From Asaia bogorensis (GTDB lineage Bacteria > Pseudomonadota > Alphaproteobacteria > Acetobacterales > Acetobacteraceae), in NCBI GenBank assembly GCA_945886995.1, contig CAMCZJ010000006.1, positions 1-28,273 of the forward strand: DNA of 28,273 nucleotides, in the 5' to 3' direction. Each line of letters opens with the position of its first letter. The stretch's first letter is position 1. A program made the translations under genes and the position numbers. This document shows, piece by piece, positions 1 through 6,987 of this stretch. A model generated the notes under the pieces. That model was not told where the DNA came from. It did no database searches and worked only from the letters and a program-made list of their open reading frames with translations.

Positions 1-123
1 GAATTGCTGCGCCGCCCGATCCGCCCGGCAGATAAATTAGCGAAGTTTCCAGCCTCCACCGAACGCAAATTCCGCCCGGAAAAATGCGGCGGACCATTGA
101 CTGCCTGAGAAGGACATGAAGCC

Positions 124-516
124 ATGAATGAACGCCGCCTGATCTCCTCTGGTTCGAAATTCGAAGCGGAAATCGGCTATTCCCGCGCAGTGGTGGATGG
201 CGATTATGTCTGGGTATCCGGCACCACGGGCTATGATTACGCCAGCATGACCATCGCACCCGATGTGGTGGCGCAAGTGGAACAATGCTTCGCCAATATC
301 AGCCGCGCCTTGGCCGAAGCCGGCTGCACCTTGGATGATGTTGTCCGCGTGCTGACCATTGTGCCGCGGCGGGAAGATTGGGAGCCCTGCTGGCCAGTCT
401 TTCGCAAGCATTTCGGCAAGGCCCGCCCGGCTTCAACACTGATCCATGCCGGGCTGCAAACTGACATCATGCGCATTGAAATCGAAGTGACGGCCCGTTT
501 GCCGAAGAAAGGCTGA
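124..516 (+). CDS. RidA/YjgF-family protein, subgroup lacking the RidA catalytic arginine
   Basis: This 130-residue protein has the size and pattern of the Rid (YjgF/YER057c/UK114) family, small trimeric proteins whose RidA members hydrolyse reactive enamine/imine intermediates. The seen signatures are an N-terminal SSGSKFE...YSRAV stretch, VSGTTGYD near residue 40, CFANISRALAEAG in the middle and a C-terminal RIEIEVTA strand. Where E. coli RidA has Arg105 (motif ARLP) this protein has AGLQ, so the residue needed for deaminase activity is absent. It therefore belongs with the Rid subfamilies of unproven activity. The ATG at 124 is preceded by GAGAAGGA (107-114). A VOC gene starts 5 nt after its stop, so the two are probably co-transcribed. 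Family assignment is firm; the substrate is unknown. Confidence 0.9.
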   Translation: MNERRLISSGSKFEAEIGYSRAVVDGDYVWVSGTTGYDYASMTIAPDVVAQVEQCFANISRALAEAGCTLDDVVRVLTIVPRREDWEPCWPVFRKHFGKARPASTLIHAGLQTDIMRIEIEVTARLPKKG

Positions 517-521
517 GCATC

Positions 522-923
522 ATGCGTTTTGCCGTGGACCGCCTGGACCATCTTGTTATCACTTGCCGCGACGTGGAAATCTCCGCTTCCTGGTATCAGC
601 GCGTGCTGGGAATGGAGCGGGAGGAATTCGGCCCCCATCGCCGTACCTCACTTCGCTTCGGTGGGCAGAAAATCAATCTGCGACCTGTCACGGCAACACA
701 GGAAGAATGGTTCACGGGCGCGGCGGGCGGTGTTCCAGGGACGGATGATCTTTGCTTTGTGGTGACCATGAAATCGGATCAGGTGGCGGAATACCTGCGC
801 GCCTGTGGTGTGACGGTAGAAGTTGGCCCGGTTGCGAAAGCGGGTGCGCTGGGGCCTATCATGTCGGTCTATTGCCGTGATCCCGATGGCAATCTGATCG
901 AAATCGCGAGCTATTCAGGTTAG
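522..923 (+). CDS. VOC-family (glyoxalase/dioxygenase-like) protein, GLOD5-like
   Basis: A 133-residue single-domain vicinal oxygen chelate protein. It opens with LDHLVITCRD, which supplies the first metal-ligand position (His10). It continues with ASWYQRVLGME, a SLRFGGQKINL strand and DLCFVV, and closes with YCRDPDGNLIEIASY, where Glu127 is the usual last metal ligand. The pattern resembles glyoxalase domain-containing protein 5 (GLOD5), whose physiological substrate is not settled. The family covers glyoxalase I, extradiol dioxygenases and resistance proteins, so no reaction is assigned. It starts 5 nt downstream of the Rid-family gene, suggesting a two-gene unit that may deal with reactive metabolites (inference). 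Confidence 0.88.
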   Translation: MRFAVDRLDHLVITCRDVEISASWYQRVLGMEREEFGPHRRTSLRFGGQKINLRPVTATQEEWFTGAAGGVPGTDDLCFVVTMKSDQVAEYLRACGVTVEVGPVAKAGALGPIMSVYCRDPDGNLIEIASYSG

Positions 924-963
924 CGCATTGAAAGCGCGCAGATTGCACTTTTTCTCGTGAATG

Positions 964-975
964 ATGTCGCGACAT
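964..975. promoter_or_regulatory. perfect 12-bp palindrome over the RHH start codon
   Basis: The sequence ATGTCGCGACAT is a perfect palindrome at 964-975. It overlaps the ATG (974-976) of the ribbon-helix-helix gene. RHH proteins commonly repress their own operons by binding short palindromes or repeats, so this could be an autoregulatory operator. No other copy was noticed in the window, and chance cannot be excluded for a GC-rich 12-mer. Confidence 0.35.
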
Positions 976-1195
976 GAAAAGCCATTTGATCAAACGCTCC
1001 TTTCGCCTCGCGGGTCACGCAACTTCCGTGGCCTTGGAAGCTGAGTTTTGGATTGTGTTGGAGAAAGTTGCAGAAGATCGGAGCAAAAGCCTGGCGGCTT
1101 TAGTGGTGCAGGTAGATGAGGCGCGTGCCGGTTCCGACCTACCCTTGGCGAGCGCGCTACGTCTGGAAGCGCTCAGCCATGCGCGCAAAGCGTGA
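974..1195 (+). CDS. small ribbon-helix-helix protein (RHH_4-like)
   Basis: A 73-residue protein beginning with KRSFRLAGHATSVALEAEFW, the typical start of alphaproteobacterial ribbon-helix-helix domain proteins (PF13467-like). The strand KRSFRLAGHATSVAL should form the DNA-contacting beta ribbon. The following EAEFWIVLEKVAEDRSKSLAALVVQVDEAR stretch should form the two helices of the dimer fold. Such proteins are presumed small DNA-binding regulators; the target is unknown. There is no strong Shine-Dalgarno sequence, and a 12-bp palindrome overlaps the start codon. It lies 50 nt after the VOC gene on the same strand. Confidence 0.8.
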   Translation: MKSHLIKRSFRLAGHATSVALEAEFWIVLEKVAEDRSKSLAALVVQVDEARAGSDLPLASALRLEALSHARKA

Positions 1196-1280
1196 TTGGT
1201 TTTTGCTCGTTACTGGTGCTACGGGCAAGCCGGTCTACTACAATTTCAAGACCAAGACATTTACCAGTTTTGTTGATTGA
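1179..1280 (+). CDS. possible 33-codon small ORF overlapping the RHH gene
   Basis: An ATG at 1179 inside the last codons of the RHH gene opens a 33-codon frame reading MRAKRDWFLLVTGATGKPVY... and ending FTSFVD before TGA at 1278-1280. The amino-acid mix (TGKPVYYNFKTKTF) looks protein-like rather than random, but I do not recognise it and see no Shine-Dalgarno sequence. It may be a small gene, a decayed C-terminal fragment, or chance. Confidence 0.25.
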   Translation: MRAKRDWFLLVTGATGKPVYYNFKTKTFTSFVD

Positions 1281-1353
1281 CACCGCCGATTGGGAGTGAA
1301 CCTGCAACTGCGCTTCTGTTTCTTGGGGCTTGAGTGTTTTTGGCATTAAATCT

Positions 1354-1394
1354 TATTTGGATAAATCGGAAGCCATCATTTCTGATGGCTTCCG
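1354..1394 (-). terminator. Rho-independent terminator of the dcw operon, after ftsZ
   Basis: An inverted repeat pairs 1367-1378 (CGGAAGCCATCA) with 1383-1394 (TGATGGCTTCCG), a 12-bp perfect stem with a 4-nt loop, 13 nt past the ftsZ stop. On the minus strand it is followed by an AT-rich run (ATTTATCCAAATAAG). On the plus strand no T-run follows, so it is best read as ending the minus-strand dcw transcript. It could also block convergent transcripts from the RHH side. Confidence 0.8.
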
Positions 1395-1407
1395 AATGCG
1401 CGATTCA

Positions 1408-2922
1408 TCAGCTCCGTTGGCGGCGTAGAAAAGCAGGGATCTCCAAGCTCATCTCATCCTGCTGCGCAGGCCGTGCTGCTTCGAAGCGTGGTGTGGGCGC
1501 TGATTCTACCCGTGCCGGCGGCGGTACTTCGGTCGCGAAGCCTTGCGGTTCAGCCTGCGGTGGGAGATTGCGCTTCATCATGCCACCCATACCGGTGACC
1601 TTGCCAAAAAGGCCCCGCAAGCCGGCAGAACGCGGCGCAGCTTGAGGCATTTCCGGTTCCATCGGTTCGGCCACTGGCACACGAAGCTGCGGTGCTTCCG
1701 GCAGAATGGCGGGTTGCGGTGCCAACATCACCGGCGGTTCTGTCATTGGCGCCACTTCAGGCATGGGTTCTGGTGTGGTGTCTACCACCGCCGGCCGCAT
1801 GGCTGGTACCGCTTGCGCTGCGCGGCGCATGAAGGGCAGCCCAGGGCCCGCAGGTGTGGCGCCGATGGTCTGGTTCGGCATGGCATTAATTGGCTGCGCA
1901 GCGCCGCCGCCCATGGCCACCAGTTTTGGCTTTTCCGCTTCCCGTTGACCCGCCACATCAATGCCCGTTGCAACAACGGAAACCCGGATGCGCCCATTCA
2001 TCGTTTCATCCACTGAAGTGCCGAAGATGATATTGGCGTCTTCCTCAACTTCTTCCCGGATGCGGTTGACCGCGCCATCCACTTCGAACAGCGTCATGTC
2101 ATATCCGCCAGTGATATTGATCAGCACACCCTTGGCGCCGCGCATGGAGATATCCTCCAGTAGCGGATTGCTGATGGCGGATTCTGCGGCGCGGCGCGCA
2201 CGATCTTCACCATCGGCTTCGCCTGTGCCCATCATGGCTTTGCCCATCTCAGCCATGATGGTGCGGATGTCGGCGAAATCCAGATTGACGATGCCGGGGT
2301 TGATCATCAGGTCGGTCACACCGCGCACGCCCATGTAAAGGACGTTATCCGCCATCTTGAAGGCTTCCTGGAAGGTCGTGCGCTCATTCGCCAGGCGGAA
2401 AAGATTCTGATTGGGGATGATGATCAGCGTATCAACAACCTGCTGCAATTCCTCAATGCCCTGTTCAGCGGATTTGCGCCGCTTGGGGCCTTCGAAATCG
2501 AAGGGCTTTGTCACCACGCCAACCGTAAGGATGCCACGTTCCTGCGCCATGCGCGCGATCACCGGCGCCGCCCCCGTGCCAGTGCCGCCACCCATGCCGG
2601 CGGTAATGAAGATCATATGCATGCCTTCGATATGGCGCGCGAGTTCTTCCGTTGCTTCTTCAGCCGCCGCACGGCCGATTTCTGGCTTGGCGCCCGCGCC
2701 AAGACCCTGCGTGAGATGCGGGCCAAGCTGCACGCGGCGATCCGCGCGGGAATGGATCAAGGATTGCGCATCCGTATTCGCAACCAGGAATTCAACCCCA
2801 TCAAGGCCCATGGAAATCATGTTGTTGACTGCGTTGGTACCGCCGCCACCAACACCCACCACCGTGATCCGCGGTGTGAAATCAGTGTGCTGGTTTTGCG
2901 GAATGGTCAGGTTCAGGGTCAT
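1408..2922 (-). CDS. ftsZ: cell division GTPase FtsZ
   Basis: FtsZ is the tubulin homologue that polymerises into the cytokinetic ring at the inner membrane. The 504-residue protein has the nucleotide-binding VVGVGGGGTNAV stretch (21-32), the tubulin signature GGGTGTG (111-117) and the T7 synergy loop NPGIVNLDFAD (208-218), which completes GTP hydrolysis across subunits. After the globular core (to about 335) comes a Pro/Ala/Met-rich linker of roughly 155 residues, usual for alphaproteobacteria. The conserved tail EIPAFLRRQ should bind FtsA and other partners. The ATG at 2922 has a perfect AGGAGG (2930-2935) 7 nt upstream, stronger than at most genes of the cluster and consistent with the high level of FtsZ needed. 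It is the last dcw gene, 64 nt after ftsA, followed by a terminator. Confidence 0.98.
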   Translation of the reverse strand: MTLNLTIPQNQHTDFTPRITVVGVGGGGTNAVNNMISMGLDGVEFLVANTDAQSLIHSRADRRVQLGPHLTQGLGAGAKPEIGRAAAEEATEELARHIEGMHMIFITAGMGGGTGTGAAPVIARMAQERGILTVGVVTKPFDFEGPKRRKSAEQGIEELQQVVDTLIIIPNQNLFRLANERTTFQEAFKMADNVLYMGVRGVTDLMINPGIVNLDFADIRTIMAEMGKAMMGTGEADGEDRARRAAESAISNPLLEDISMRGAKGVLINITGGYDMTLFEVDGAVNRIREEVEEDANIIFGTSVDETMNGRIRVSVVATGIDVAGQREAEKPKLVAMGGGAAQPINAMPNQTIGATPAGPGLPFMRRAAQAVPAMRPAVVDTTPEPMPEVAPMTEPPVMLAPQPAILPEAPQLRVPVAEPMEPEMPQAAPRSAGLRGLFGKVTGMGGMMKRNLPPQAEPQGFATEVPPPARVESAPTPRFEAARPAQQDEMSLEIPAFLRRQRS

Positions 2923-2929
2923 GGGTTTT

Positions 2930-2935
2930 CCTCCT
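2930..2935 (-). promoter_or_regulatory. consensus ribosome binding site of ftsZ
   Basis: On the minus strand AGGAGG lies 7 nt before the ftsZ ATG. It is a full-consensus site and, with the 64-nt gap after ftsA, indicates independent and strong translation initiation of ftsZ, unlike the overlapping genes upstream. Confidence 0.85.
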
Positions 2936-2986
2936 CACGCATTGATGGGCGAATTGGGTTGAAAAGCTTGGGCGAAGGGTGTCGCA

Positions 2987-4285
2987 TCACACACGATCCT
3001 TTAGCCAATGAATCAAACGACGCAGCGCGCCACCGGCCTTGACTGGGCCGGGCGCGATATCGAGTACAGGGCGGCCTTCTCCGGCGCCCCACAGCAAAAG
3101 CCCAACGGCGCCAGCGAAGGCTGGCCCAGATGCCGCTTCGGCAAGGCCCCGAAGGGGTTGCGGGCGGCCCAGCCGCACCTGGCGGTCCAGGATACGCGCG
3201 GCCATTTCACGCACGCCAACAAGTTGTGATGCGCCGCCGGTTAGCACCACGCGCGCACCGCCTTCCTTGCCAAGCCCGCTTTGATCAAGCCTGTCCTTGA
3301 TTAGCTCGAAGGTTTCTTCCAGGCGCGGCTTGATAATGCCCACCACCATGGCGCGCGGAATGCGTGCGATGTGATGTTCATCTTCACCCAGCAGGGGTAC
3401 GGGCAGATATTCCCGTTCATCATCCGCGCCGCCATGCACCGCGCCATGCAGCGTTTTCATGCGTTCCGCATGCGCCACGGGTGTGGAAAGGATGGTTGCC
3501 AGATCATTCGTCACCTGGCCGCCGCCCACGGGAATTTGCGCGGTATGCACCAGATGCCCTTCGCTGAAGACCGCAAGGCTTGTGGTACCGCCGCCCATGT
3601 CAATTACCGTGGCGCCAAGCTGCTTTTCATCTTCGACAAGTGTCGCCAATCCGGCAGCAAAAGGTGCGGAGACAAGTTCTTCCACTTCCAAATCGCAGCG
3701 CATCAGACAAGCGCCAAGGTTGCGTAGTGATGCTTCAGCGGCCGAAACCATATGCAGCCGTGCACCCAACATATCGCAAATCATGCCGCGCGGATCATCC
3801 GCGCCCGGCGTCGCGTCCACGGTAAAGCCAAGCGGAATGCCATGAACCGTCTCCCGCCCTTCTTCCGCTGTGCGGCGGCGACCATCGTTCAGAATGGCAC
3901 GCAGATCGGTTTCGGTTACTGCGCGCCCGCCGATTTCCCATTGCAGATGCAATTGCCGGCTATCGGGTTGACCGCAAGAAAGATTGACAATGGCACCTGA
4001 AAGCCGCGTATCCGCCATTTCTTCGGCCTGGCCAACCGCAGCACGGATGGCGCGTTCGGCTTCCTCCAGATCAACAATGGAACCGCCTTTTACGCCGCGT
4101 CCGCGCTGCCAACCAAACCCCAGAACACGTGGGCTGCCATCACTTTCAATGCGCGCAATCAGGCAGACCACTTTCGTGGAACCGATATCAAGCACCCCAA
4201 AAATCCCATTGCGCGCCTGGCGCCGCCGTCGCGGTGGCGCAGCAGTGGGTTCAAAAGCGTTAGGTAAGCGGGCAAGTTGGTTCAT
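2987..4285 (-). CDS. ftsA: cell division protein FtsA, actin-like membrane anchor
   Basis: FtsA is an actin-fold ATPase that tethers FtsZ to the cytoplasmic membrane and recruits late divisome proteins. The 432-residue protein has the phosphate-1 motif VLDIGSTKVV (31-40), the SHS2/1C insert, phosphate-2 MGGGTTSLAVF and the adenosine motif LTGGASQLVG. The C-terminal GGALRRLIHWLKDRV forms the amphipathic membrane-targeting helix expected of FtsA. An N-terminal extension of about 25 residues, rich in Pro and Arg, precedes the core. Its ATG overlaps the ftsQ stop by 4 nt (ATGA), so translation is likely coupled to ftsQ. Confidence 0.97.
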   Translation of the reverse strand: MNQLARLPNAFEPTAAPPRRRRQARNGIFGVLDIGSTKVVCLIARIESDGSPRVLGFGWQRGRGVKGGSIVDLEEAERAIRAAVGQAEEMADTRLSGAIVNLSCGQPDSRQLHLQWEIGGRAVTETDLRAILNDGRRRTAEEGRETVHGIPLGFTVDATPGADDPRGMICDMLGARLHMVSAAEASLRNLGACLMRCDLEVEELVSAPFAAGLATLVEDEKQLGATVIDMGGGTTSLAVFSEGHLVHTAQIPVGGGQVTNDLATILSTPVAHAERMKTLHGAVHGGADDEREYLPVPLLGEDEHHIARIPRAMVVGIIKPRLEETFELIKDRLDQSGLGKEGGARVVLTGGASQLVGVREMAARILDRQVRLGRPQPLRGLAEAASGPAFAGAVGLLLWGAGEGRPVLDIAPGPVKAGGALRRLIHWLKDRV

Positions 4286-5160
4286 CCGCGTTCCCTTCGC
4301 GCCACAGGTCGAGCAGGCGGGGTTTCAGGTGCTTCGCGATTGGTGCGCACCACCAGCCGGTCAGGCAGCCTCAGATCAATTGCGGCAAGTGGACGATCCA
4401 AAAGCTTGGCTTCCTGCTGCAACTCCGCAAGGCGCTTGATGGCCGCCGCTTCGGCTATTTCCGGGAGCAGCACATCAGTGCCGCTATGCAAGCGTAGATT
4501 CCAGCGCCGTTCGCCGATGCGCACCATGGCCTGAACGCGTTCCGCCACAGCAGCTTCAGCCGCCAGAAGGTCGTAAAGTGTCGCAGCGGCACGATCCGCG
4601 CCAGGGCCGACAATAAGGGGCAATGGGCCGAATTGATCGAGCCCATCGGTAGCAACCGTCTTTCCGTCCCGATCTACAATGACGAAACGTCCTTGATTCT
4701 GCCAAATGGCGAAGGGCCTACGTTCTTCAAGGCGCAGAACGATAGTGCCCGGCAGGTGGCGTTCCACATGCGCGCGCACCACCCAGGGGATCGCTTCCAG
4801 CCGCTGTCGCGCATCGTCTGGGGAAAAGCCAAGCATGGAATCACCACGCGAAACACCAAGCGCTTCGCGGATCAATTCGATCGGCGTATTCTGCCGCCCG
4901 TCAACAATCACGGCCTGCACGGTCATGCTACGATCAGGGCCAACCATGGCGACCTGATCAAGTAGCCGGCGCGCCTGACCTGCCGGGTCCACTACGGCAA
5001 TGCCATAGGCAATGACGCCAAAACCCAGCAAGATCGCGCTGCCGTAAAGTGCAGGCACGGCGAAGCGCCGTGACCGGCGCAGCCAAATCCGCAAGGCCGT
5101 GGGGCGCCCAGGCTCCTTGCGCTTTTTGGTGGAAGTGCTGGCCAAGCGTTCACGCGCCAT
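4282..5160 (-). CDS. ftsQ: cell division protein FtsQ
   Basis: FtsQ is a bitopic inner-membrane protein that joins the FtsL/FtsB complex to the early divisome. The 292-residue protein shows a basic cytoplasmic N-terminus, one transmembrane helix at about 35-57, a POTRA domain at about 78-147 (from MTVQAVIVDG through LEERRPFAIWQ) and the periplasmic FtsQ beta domain. The C-terminal tail is Pro/Arg-rich (about 275-292). The ATG at 5160 lies inside the ddl gene (11-nt overlap), with TGGAG about 9 nt upstream. Its stop overlaps the ftsA start by 4 nt. Confidence 0.96.
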   Translation of the reverse strand: MARERLASTSTKKRKEPGRPTALRIWLRRSRRFAVPALYGSAILLGFGVIAYGIAVVDPAGQARRLLDQVAMVGPDRSMTVQAVIVDGRQNTPIELIREALGVSRGDSMLGFSPDDARQRLEAIPWVVRAHVERHLPGTIVLRLEERRPFAIWQNQGRFVIVDRDGKTVATDGLDQFGPLPLIVGPGADRAAATLYDLLAAEAAVAERVQAMVRIGERRWNLRLHSGTDVLLPEIAEAAAIKRLAELQQEAKLLDRPLAAIDLRLPDRLVVRTNREAPETPPARPVARRERG

Positions 5161-6076
5161 GGTTGGCTTGCTCCACCATCCAAGCGCAAAGCGCGGGGAA
5201 AGACATGCCGCAATGCGCCGCCTGTTCCGGCAGCAGCGAAGTTGGCGTTAGCCCGGGTTGCGTATTGACCTCCAGCAGGATCAATCGGCCAGGTTCGCCC
5301 TGCGTGTCATCATAGCGCAGATCAGTACGCGATGCGCCGCGGCAGCCGAGTGCGCGATGCGCCCGGAGCGCGATATCCAAAGCTTCCGCGTAGCTTTCTG
5401 GTGCCATGCGTGCCGGTAGAATATGACGTGACCCGCCGGCGGCGTATTTGCTCTCATAGTCGTAGAATTGGCCGGCATCGGCCAGAATATCCGTGACGGC
5501 TAGCGCGCGATCACCCATCACGCCCACGGTCAGTTCGCGGCCCGGGATGAAGCTTTCCACCATGATGGCATCGCCATGCGTCCAGCCACGCGCTATGGCA
5601 GCGCGGCGATTGTCACCCTCATGCAAAATGGTGACGCCAACAGATGAACCTTCATTCACCGGCTTCACCACAAAGGGGCGTGGCAGCGGATCTGCCGCTT
5701 CCAATTCGGCGCGTGTCACAACGCGATCATCCGCAACAGGCAGGCCGGCAGCACGAAACACAGCCTTGGCGGCAGCCTTGTCCATCGCCATGGCAGAAGC
5801 GCGCAGCCCCGAATGCGTATAGGGCAAGCCAAGCCAATCCAGCATACCTTGAACGCAGCCATCTTCACCAAAGCGCCCATGCAGCGCATTGAAGACAACA
5901 TCGGGGCGCGGATCGTTCAGCGCCTGAATCACAGCGCCCAGATCATCACCTACATCAATCGGCGTGACAGCAAAGCCAGCTTCATGCAGCGCAGCGATCA
6001 CCTGCTTACCGGAAGAAAGCGACACTTCGCGTTCCGCGGAACGCCCACCATAAAGAACGGCAACCTGCTTCTTCAT
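5150..6076 (-). CDS. ddl: D-alanine--D-alanine ligase
   Basis: Ddl is a cytoplasmic ATP-grasp enzyme that makes D-Ala-D-Ala, the substrate of MurF. I choose the ATG at 6076, giving 308 residues, the usual DdlB length. It overlaps the murB stop as ATGA and has GGAAGGG just upstream; a frame open further upstream would add only 11 non-conserved residues. Seen motifs are GGRSAEREVSL (10-20, Glu15 region binding the first D-Ala), NALHGRFGEDG (63-73), the ATP-grasp loop VKPVNEGSSVGV (137-148), YDYESKY (205-211) and ILLEVNTQPGLTPTSLLPE (266-284), which holds the Mg2+ ligands Glu269 and Asn271. It lies between murB and ftsQ as in other alphaproteobacteria. Confidence 0.97.
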   Translation of the reverse strand: MKKQVAVLYGGRSAEREVSLSSGKQVIAALHEAGFAVTPIDVGDDLGAVIQALNDPRPDVVFNALHGRFGEDGCVQGMLDWLGLPYTHSGLRASAMAMDKAAAKAVFRAAGLPVADDRVVTRAELEAADPLPRPFVVKPVNEGSSVGVTILHEGDNRRAAIARGWTHGDAIMVESFIPGRELTVGVMGDRALAVTDILADAGQFYDYESKYAAGGSRHILPARMAPESYAEALDIALRAHRALGCRGASRTDLRYDDTQGEPGRLILLEVNTQPGLTPTSLLPEQAAHCGMSFPALCAWMVEQANHGA

Positions 6077-6987
6077 GGCTGTACCCTTCCGATGCGGCGG
6101 ATTTCCCATTCCAGCGCAATGCCGGAATGGGCCAGCACGCGCGCGCGCACTTCCTCACCCAGCGCTTCGATATCGGCGGCGGAAGCGCCCCCCAGATTGA
6201 GCAGGAAATTGCAGTGTTTATCGCTGACCTGCGCCGCGCCTTGGGTCAGGCCGCGGCACCCGGCGGCGTCAATCAATTCCCAGGCCTTGCGATCACCGGG
6301 CGGATTCTTGAAAGTGGACCCGCCGGTGCGCGCGCGCACGGGTTGCGTGCTTTCACGTGCAGCGCGAATGTCACCAAGCCGCGCCGCGATGGCGAGTTTG
6401 TCACCGGCAATGGCGCGCAGCCTTGCCCGCACCACAACGCCGCGCGGTGGCAATTGCGCATGACGATAGGCGAAGTGCAGAGCGTCCGCATCCAGGCGCA
6501 GCAAACCCTCAGGCGTGGCGATTTCCGCCCAATCCAGAACATCCTTGATCTCAACGCCATAAGCGCCGGCATTCATGGCAACCGCGCCGCCGATACTGCC
6601 CGGAATACCGACCAGAAACTCAAGCCCCGCAAGCCCAGCAGCCGCAGCGGTTTCCGCCACCGTCACATCCAAAGCGGCAGCGCCGGCGATGATACCGCCA
6701 TCAGCTTCCACCACCACATCACCAAAACCGCGCGCGAGGCGCAGCACCACACCCGCAATCCCGCCATCACGAATGATCAGGTTTGAAGCGGCACCCAATA
6801 CGGTCAGCCGCATATCGGCTGGCATGTCGCGCAACAGCAGCAACAGATCATCCAGATCCGCCGGCCGCACCAGCACATCCGCTGGCCCGCCCACACGGAA
6901 CCAGGTGGCCGGACCCAGCGGCGCGTTGCGCTCCACGCGACCGCGCAGTGGTGGCAGTACGGCTTGGCTGATGGGCTGAGGCATCAT
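6073..6987 (-). CDS. murB: UDP-N-acetylmuramate dehydrogenase (UDP-N-acetylenolpyruvoylglucosamine reductase)
   Basis: MurB is a flavoenzyme that reduces UDP-GlcNAc-enolpyruvate to UDP-MurNAc with NADPH. I choose the ATG at 6987 (304 residues) because it forms an ATGA overlap with the murC stop; a longer open frame adds 34 low-complexity residues within murC. FAD-binding signatures are TWFRVGGPAD (28-37), GAASNLIIRDGG (65-76) and GIPGSIGGAVAMNAGAYG (127-144). Catalytic residues are the substrate Tyr in YRHAQLP (Tyr174), the proton-donor Ser224 in GGSTFKNP, and the Glu of LEWEIRRIG (Glu295). Its 3' end overlaps ddl by 4 nt. Confidence 0.97.
   Translation of the reverse strand: MMPQPISQAVLPPLRGRVERNAPLGPATWFRVGGPADVLVRPADLDDLLLLLRDMPADMRLTVLGAASNLIIRDGGIAGVVLRLARGFGDVVVEADGGIIAGAAALDVTVAETAAAAGLAGLEFLVGIPGSIGGAVAMNAGAYGVEIKDVLDWAEIATPEGLLRLDADALHFAYRHAQLPPRGVVVRARLRAIAGDKLAIAARLGDIRAARESTQPVRARTGGSTFKNPPGDRKAWELIDAAGCRGLTQGAAQVSDKHCNFLLNLGGASAADIEALGEEVRARVLAHSGIALEWEIRRIGRVQP

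Noticed and set aside
1..35. A frame ending AAPPDPPGR-stop (TAA at 33-35) that could be the 3' end of an upstream gene
   Set aside because: Only about ten codons are in the window and other frames are also open, so it cannot be supported.
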